Shown one piece after another: positions 59,136 to 64,000 of a stretch of DNA of 64,000 nucleotides; positions within the stretch are counted from its first letter, which is position 1; each line of letters starts with the position of its first letter. The DNA is from Apodemus sylvaticus. Lineage: Eukaryota; Chordata; Mammalia; Rodentia; Muridae. The stretch is from positions 42,644,514 to 42,708,513 of the forward strand of contig NC_067487.1 in assembly GCF_947179515.1 (NCBI RefSeq), given 5' to 3'. The notes under the pieces were generated by a model that saw only the letters and a program-made list of their open reading frames with translations, made no database searches and was not told the origin of the DNA. The position numbers and the translations under genes are program-made.

Positions 59136-59561
59136 ACGCTTTACCTACATATGCAATCAGAACTCTTTTTTTGGAGCAGCAGCAATACAAACACCACAAG
59201 AGTACCAAATCTCCTTGAGCTAGCATTTGAAACTCTAGACACAAAAGGTGTTTCACCACAATCCTTTCCATCCTCTTACTCTTTCCTGTTTCTACCTTCT
59301 TGGGAGATGTTCCCTAAGGCTTGGACAGGATGAGTATCTGCATAATTCTGCTAGCACTGGACAGATAAGACCCAGTTATTCACATCACTCTGGCCAATTA
59401 TAAAGCTCTACATTTAGTACTGCCTGCTACAAAGAGAAGTTTCTCTGACCAAGGATGAGAGCAGCACTGATGTATAGGTATAAACACAAATATTCAGAAA
59501 GACAATTTGACAGTGTCTCAACATTGCAAAGCATGAGATGTGTGATAAGTGATGGAATTCT
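59136..59561. other. Intron sequence without recognised features
   Basis: Mixed sequence between the nested repeats and the GAA tract. Confidence 0.45.
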
Positions 59562-59964
59562 GAAGATGAAGAAGAAGAAGAAAAAGAAGAAGAAGAAGAA
59601 GAAGAAGAAGAAGAAGAAGAAGAAGAAGAAGAAGAAGAAGAAGAACAAGAAGAAGAACAAGAAGAAGAACAAGAAGAAGAAGAACAAGAAGAAGAAGAAC
59701 AAGAAGAAGAAGAACAAGAACAAGAAGAAGAACAAGAAGAAGAAGAAGAACAAGAAGAAAAAGAAGAAGAAGAAGAAGAAGAAGAAGAAGAAGAAGAAGA
59801 AGAAGAAGAAGAAGAAGAAGAAGAAGAAGAAGAAGAACAAGAACAAGAAGAACAAGAACAAGAACAAGAAAAACAAGAAGAACAAGAACAAGAAGAACAA
59901 GAGAAAGAGGAAGAAGAGAAAGAAGAGGAACAAGAGAAACAAGAGGAACAAGAGGAACAAGAGG
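59562..59964 (+). repeat. Long GAA/CAA purine-rich tract
   Basis: About 400 bases of GAA with regularly placed CAA units and later GAG units. Pure GAA blocks lie at about 59585-59645 (about 20 units) and 59762-59836 (about 25 units), with 12- and 15-base GAA/CAA periods between and after them. The Lys/Asn (plus) and Phe/Leu (minus) frames of more than 200 codons are translations of it. Confidence 0.98.
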
Positions 59965-60141
59965 GGTTGGAGAGATGGCTCAGTGGTTAAGAGCACTGAC
60001 TGCTCTTCTGAAGGTCTTGAGATCAAATCCCAGCAACCACATGGTAGCTTCCAACCATCTGTAATGAGATCTGACACCCTCTTCTGATATGTCTGAAGAC
60101 AACTACAGTGCACTTACATATAATAAATAAATCTTAAAAAA
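59963..60141 (+). mobile_element. B2 SINE
   Basis: GGGGTTGGAGAGATGGCTCAG (A-box region), AGAGCACTGACTGCTCTTC, CCCAGCAACCACATGG, GATCTGACACCCTCTTCTG, ACTTACATATAATAAATAAA and an A tail. Full length, close to consensus. A GAAGAGGAAGAAG remnant after its tail suggests it landed inside the purine tract. Confidence 0.95.
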
Positions 60142-60184
60142 ATAAGTATTTCAAAAAAAAGAAGAGGAAGAAGAAAAGTTGTGA

Positions 60185-60475
60185 TATCAGCATACTTGAT
60201 TTCAAGCCATATTTCAGAGCCACTGTAACAAAATGAAGTATGGCAACAGAACATAAATATGTAGATGAATGAACAGAACAGAAGATCTAGACATAAAGCC
60301 ATGTACCTAGAGCTGCTTGATTTTTTTTTTTTTAACAAAAACGTCAAAACACTCACAGGAGAAAAACACCCTCTTCTACAAATGAGGTTGGGCAAATTAG
60401 ATGCCTGCCAGGGGAAGAACAAAAACAAGGTCCTTATGTCTCACCCTGAATGAAAATCAAAGTATTTATTTAAGA
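60185..60475 (+). mobile_element. Old L1 ORF2 internal fragment
   Basis: GATTTCAAGCCATATTTCAGAG, ATGTAGATGAATGAACAGAAC, AGAAGATCTAGACATAAAGCC, CTGCTTGATTTTTTTT and GATGCCTGCCAGGGGAAGAA follow L1 ORF2 between the reverse transcriptase and the C-terminus. Stops and frameshifts break it, and neither element end is present. Confidence 0.75.
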
Positions 60476-62959
60476 AAAGATTTTGAGATAAATGACAACT
60501 GACATGGATAGAAGCTGACATGGATAAAGGCAATACCATTTCTAAATATTTTGTGGATTTGATTTTTTTATCCTCTAAAACAGAACCTGTAAAAGATATT
60601 ACTTCATACTTGAGCTGCTTTCAGATTTTCACCCACTAGCAATTGAGGAGCAGAAAGGGGGTGTATCAAGGAAGAAAATGATTCTAGCTGGAACATATGT
60701 TTCCAGGTCTTTAACAAATATCAAGGGTGTGTGGGCAGAGAAACATTTGCTGTCAAGTACTTCAGAATTGAAGACTAAGTTTCTTTAATTATGAGACATG
60801 AACTAGGGCATGTTTTAAGCTAAAATGGTGGTATAATGGGGAAATTTTAGTTATCAAGAAATGAATCAAACTCAATTCCCACTCAAATTCATTTAAATCC
60901 CTATAAAATTTATATATGTAAGTTTTTTGTGTGTAGGTGTATATAAAAACGCTTTTTGTCTGCATTACTTTTGTACTCCACCTCATAATTCAGTTGACTT
61001 CTTAAAGCTTTTCTTCTTCAACAGAAATACAACAGAACAACTGGATACTGTTCAAAAGATGCCTGAATCCACAGTTTAGGTAAAAGTCAACCTTGTTTTT
61101 CCCACAGGCCAGAGATGTAGAGAAAAAAAATTAAGAATGACTATAAATTTATTACGTCCTACAAGAGATTTTATTTTATCCATTTCAGATTTTATTTATG
61201 AGACGTGTTTTCAAGGTTCATGGTACTTTAAGTGGCAGGCTATTCTGGTTCTCTCGACAGAGAAAAAGCTAACAAAAGCAGAAACCTTATGAGGGAAAAA
61301 ACCTAACCTTTTTTGGAGATACCTTAAAAAGAGGAGTTAAGAATTGTTTGATCATATGAATGTGTCAAAAATTGTAATTCCTTGGTATAATAGGTTTGTT
61401 TTATTTTCTTCCTTGCAATTGTTAATTCACAAATCATTATTTGTTTAGAAACCCATCTGGCATCATGTAATGACAATAAAGATTAAAAGGGAATCTTGGC
61501 CTATAGAATATGTGGGTGAGAACTGAATCATCTCAGAATTATTGGCAACTCAAAACTAATGCAAATAGCTTAATTTGCATCCCTCCCCATCTAGCTTATG
61601 AGTTTCTTTCCCCCTCATCCTTAATTTCAGCTTCAGAGAGGATTTGCATTCTTTTACTTTCTTTTGTACCATTAATCTCTGCAAGGGTTTAAAATTCATT
61701 CCACCCCTTCTCTCAACTTCCCACTTCACCATCTTAAGTGGCTGCTGACTCCTTAGTGGAATCCCAAGGTCTCCAATCCAAACTCTCCTCCTCCTTCCTC
61801 CCTCCTCCCCGCCTGCATGTATCACCTGTGACCCTTAGAATGTCTTACAACCAATCCATTAGGCCAAACAAAACAGAAGTCTGGGAAAAATAATTGGTTC
61901 CTTAACCTGGATTTTATTTTGTTTTTCTCTGTTTTTTTTTATTTGTTTGTTTTGCTAAGACACTTAATTACTAGTCAATCAAAACTAGCAACAAGTCATG
62001 CAGATCTGCCCTTCACATGACATTATACTACATGTGAATTTACGTAAAATCTCATCAGCTACTATTTTTTCCACTTTTATAGAAGTCAATTTAATATTTG
62101 TTGTAGTAAAGCAAGCCTTCAATACCAAAATGTACCCAGTAATCCCTGAGGAGAGCATTTGTAAAATGAATCAAGGTACTAGCTCTGGAGTTGAAGAGGT
62201 AACTCTGCCTTGTCTTTGATGTAGAAGATATTTTATAGTTTTATATAAACAATGCACATTATTTTAAAGTCAATCTCTCCACTCCCTGTGGGGTAACAGA
62301 ATCAGGATGTCTTTCTGCTTTCCATTACATAGACATGGTCTATTCACCAATATGACTGAAACTGCATGGTCGCTAAATAACTATGAATAAGCTGGTACTG
62401 GCTTTAAAAAACTACAGCACCATGTCACAATCTTAGTCTGCAGGTTACTTATATAGTTTATTGTTTTTTAAATTTCAATATCATGAAAATGTGAAGTAAA
62501 AGATATTTGAAAAACCAAACAGATAAAATTTGATTAAATTAAAGGTATGAAAATATGTGGACACTCTCTTCAAAAATGTAAAGTTAAATATTTGGTTTGG
62601 TGAGAATAGTCCAAAGGAGAAATGAAAATCTAGATCCTAGGGTGGGTTTTCCTTTGAACCTCAGGAGGTGAGCCAAACAACTTCATGGGGATACTCTTCA
62701 ATTATTTGGGACCCATGAGTCACCCAGTGGTTAGTCCCTGTGTGAGAGTTCAAAGGGCCTTGTACCTATAATCTCCATAGAGAGAACCCTGCTGCTTTTC
62801 CTGGTAGACTGAAGTTGCTGTTTTCACTGTTGCTATAAAATACACTTATTCGAGGCACAACTGATTCTTTCATGTCCATTGTTCTGACACATTTTTCATA
62901 TATCAGGATTTAAGAGAAAGAAACTGGGGTCATTTTAGATCAGCAGGGAATTTGATGTT
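60476..62959. other. 2.5 kb without recognised repeats
   Basis: AT-rich overall, with a pyrimidine-rich stretch near 61780-61812 (CTCCTCCTTCC). Frames of up to 89 codons (61556-61825) are unrecognised. 62620-62900 has a less AT-rich texture but no family I can name. Confidence 0.45.
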
Positions 62960-63158
62960 AAAAAGTATAGAGATATGAAGCAGTATTCAGCAAAACCAGA
63001 ACGGGGAAGTGGGAAGGGGTGGGTGGGAGGACAGGGGGAGAGAAGGGGGCTTACGGGAGTTTTTGGGAGTGGGGGGGGGCTAGGAACAGGGAAATCATTT
63101 GAAATGTAAATAAAAAATATACCGAATAAAAAAATTAAAAAAAAAAAAGTATAGAGAT
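62960..63158 (+). mobile_element. Short L1 3' UTR insertion with 15-base TSD
   Basis: AAAAAGTATAGAGAT flanks the insert at 62960-62974 and 63144-63158. The insert (about 169 bases) begins near CAGTATTCAGCAAAACCAG, then CAGAACGGGGAAGTGGG, a G-rich run, GGAAATCATTTGAAATG and an A tail. Confidence 0.93.
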
Positions 63159-63427
63159 TTCCAAGAATTACAAGACCTCTTAAGAGCATCAAGCATACTG
63201 CAGGTGTAAGCTTAACATTATCAAAGATGATACCATTGGCACAATGTTATCATGCTGTACTGTAGAGCATGCATTAGAAGAAAATTATATCTAAGGTCAA
63301 CATGAACGTCCATGCAATTTAGTATCCATGCATTCTAGAATTTGATGAATCCTGGTGACATTATTTTCCCATAACAACCTGATGATTATTATGGGGAAAT
63401 AACAATAATAAAATAAAATTTCAATTA

Positions 63428-63638
63428 CATTGAAAAATTTGTGGATGGGTGTTTTGCCTACCTGAATATCTGTGCACCACATGCATGAAGTGCCCTAAGA
63501 TGTCAGAGAATAGTGTCAGATCCCCGAGACTAGAGTTTAAGAGTGTTGTGAGGCAGCATGTTGGTGCTAAAAATCAAACCCAGGTTGTATGGAAAAGTAA
63601 CCAGTTCTCTTAACCACTGAGCACTCTGCCCCTACAGT
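63428..63638 (-). mobile_element. B3-type SINE
   Basis: GTGTTTTGCCTACCTGAATA, CTGTGCACCACATGCATGAAG, AGTGTCAGATCCCCGAGACT, AAATCAAACCCAGG and TCTCTTAACCACTGAGC are the reverse complement of B3 with its tRNA-like head at the right end. Confidence 0.85.
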
Positions 63639-64000
63639 GTTATTTTGTTGTATTGCAAATGCTTACCAAACTAATAGTACATTATAGTAGTTCATCAGAT
63701 AATGACTATATATATAGCACTATGAGATAACTTCATAATCTTCCAATATTCATTCTGTAAAGGTCCATGATTCACCATAGAATTATACCCTAGACTCAAA
63801 TAGTATATAAATGCAAAGAGTGTTTTTTTTTTTCAGAAGTCCAGCATGCTGGGGTCTCCCCATTACCAAGACAGACCACCAGGTGAGTTTGCACACCTGA
63901 TTTAAAGGACATTAGGGAATTTCCAGGGAAATCCCTCCATGTTAATCTGTAGGGTTCATCTCTGCAGACGTTCCATTACTGGGGACGGTGAGGCGAGGGC
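63639..64000. other. Intron sequence at the right edge
   Basis: AT-rich to 63825, then more even. A short plus-strand segment at 63837-63882 has acceptor-like and donor-like edges (see findings). Confidence 0.45.

Larger units (their letters stand above)
48871..64000 (-). other. Hcn1: Hcn1 intron 1, 3' part
   Basis: This sequence lies upstream of exon 2 on the minus strand, so it is the 3' part of intron 1. No other Hcn1 exon or conserved coding frame is visible in it. The 3' splice site is at 48871-48872 (AG on the minus strand), behind a pyrimidine- and T-rich stretch. It continues beyond the right edge. Confidence 0.9.

Noticed and set aside
59427..60113. Open frames of 210 and 228 codons on the two strands (Lys/Asn-rich and Phe/Leu-rich)
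   Set aside because: They are translations of the GAA/CAA tract and part of the B2 SINE. No initiation context, domain or conserved protein feature.
1..64000. A novel multi-gene system (operon, defence or biosynthetic cluster)
   Set aside because: Only one split exon of a well-known channel gene is present. The rest is intron with transposons and simple repeats, and no set of co-oriented intact frames exists.

Overview
The window is non-bacterial: a stretch of a rodent nuclear genome, most probably rat (Rattus). It is AT-rich, has very low coding density, and is packed with rodent SINEs (B1, B2/B3, B4/ID), truncated L1 3' ends, ancient MIR/L2 fragments and long microsatellites. The rat call rests on several L1 3' tails with the G-rich 3' UTR and GGGGAAATCATTTGAAATG ending I associate with rat L1, and on a B2 whose 3' end reads ACTTACATATAATAAATAAA. 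Mouse or another murid cannot be fully excluded by eye.

Only one piece of real protein-coding gene is visible. It is a 424-base exon on the minus strand at 48447..48870, encoding transmembrane segments S1 to S4 of the pacemaker channel HCN1 (Hcn1 exon 2). The window is therefore the interior of Hcn1 read right to left: the 3' part of intron 1 is 48871..64000, and the 5' part of intron 2 is 1..48446. All other long open frames are simple-repeat translations, L1 remnants, or chance frames in intron sequence.

Intron 2, from right to left, holds a MIR (about 46.9 kb), a TG/GA/GACA tract (46.0 kb), a short L1 with target-site duplications (45.0 kb), B1 and B3 copies (41.6-42.0 kb), a B4 SINE (39.1 kb), a GA/GACA tract (37.3 kb), an ID with a 40-base A tail next to a GT run (33.6 kb), a full-length URR1-like repeat (31.5 kb), two outward-facing L1 3' ends (25.4-27.1 kb), an L1 nested in a URR1-like repeat (19.4-20.2 kb), an L1/URR1-like composite (15.3-16.4 kb), a recent 71-bp tandem duplication (10.3 kb), and several further L1 tails. 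Intron 1 holds URR1-like copies (49.6, 50.2, 51.6 and 58.4-59.1 kb), an approximately 400-bp GAA-rich tract abutted by a B2 (59.6-60.1 kb), and L1 and B3 pieces near the right edge.

I see no bacterial-type operon, CRISPR array, RNA gene, CpG island, promoter or new biological system. The points worth a second look are clustered 5' truncation of L1 tails in the L1 polypurine tract, the purine strand bias of the long simple repeats relative to Hcn1, the GAA tract, the young tandem duplication, the nested repeats, and an open frame that crosses the exon 2 acceptor. Names of repeat families come from recalled consensus patterns and are not database results.
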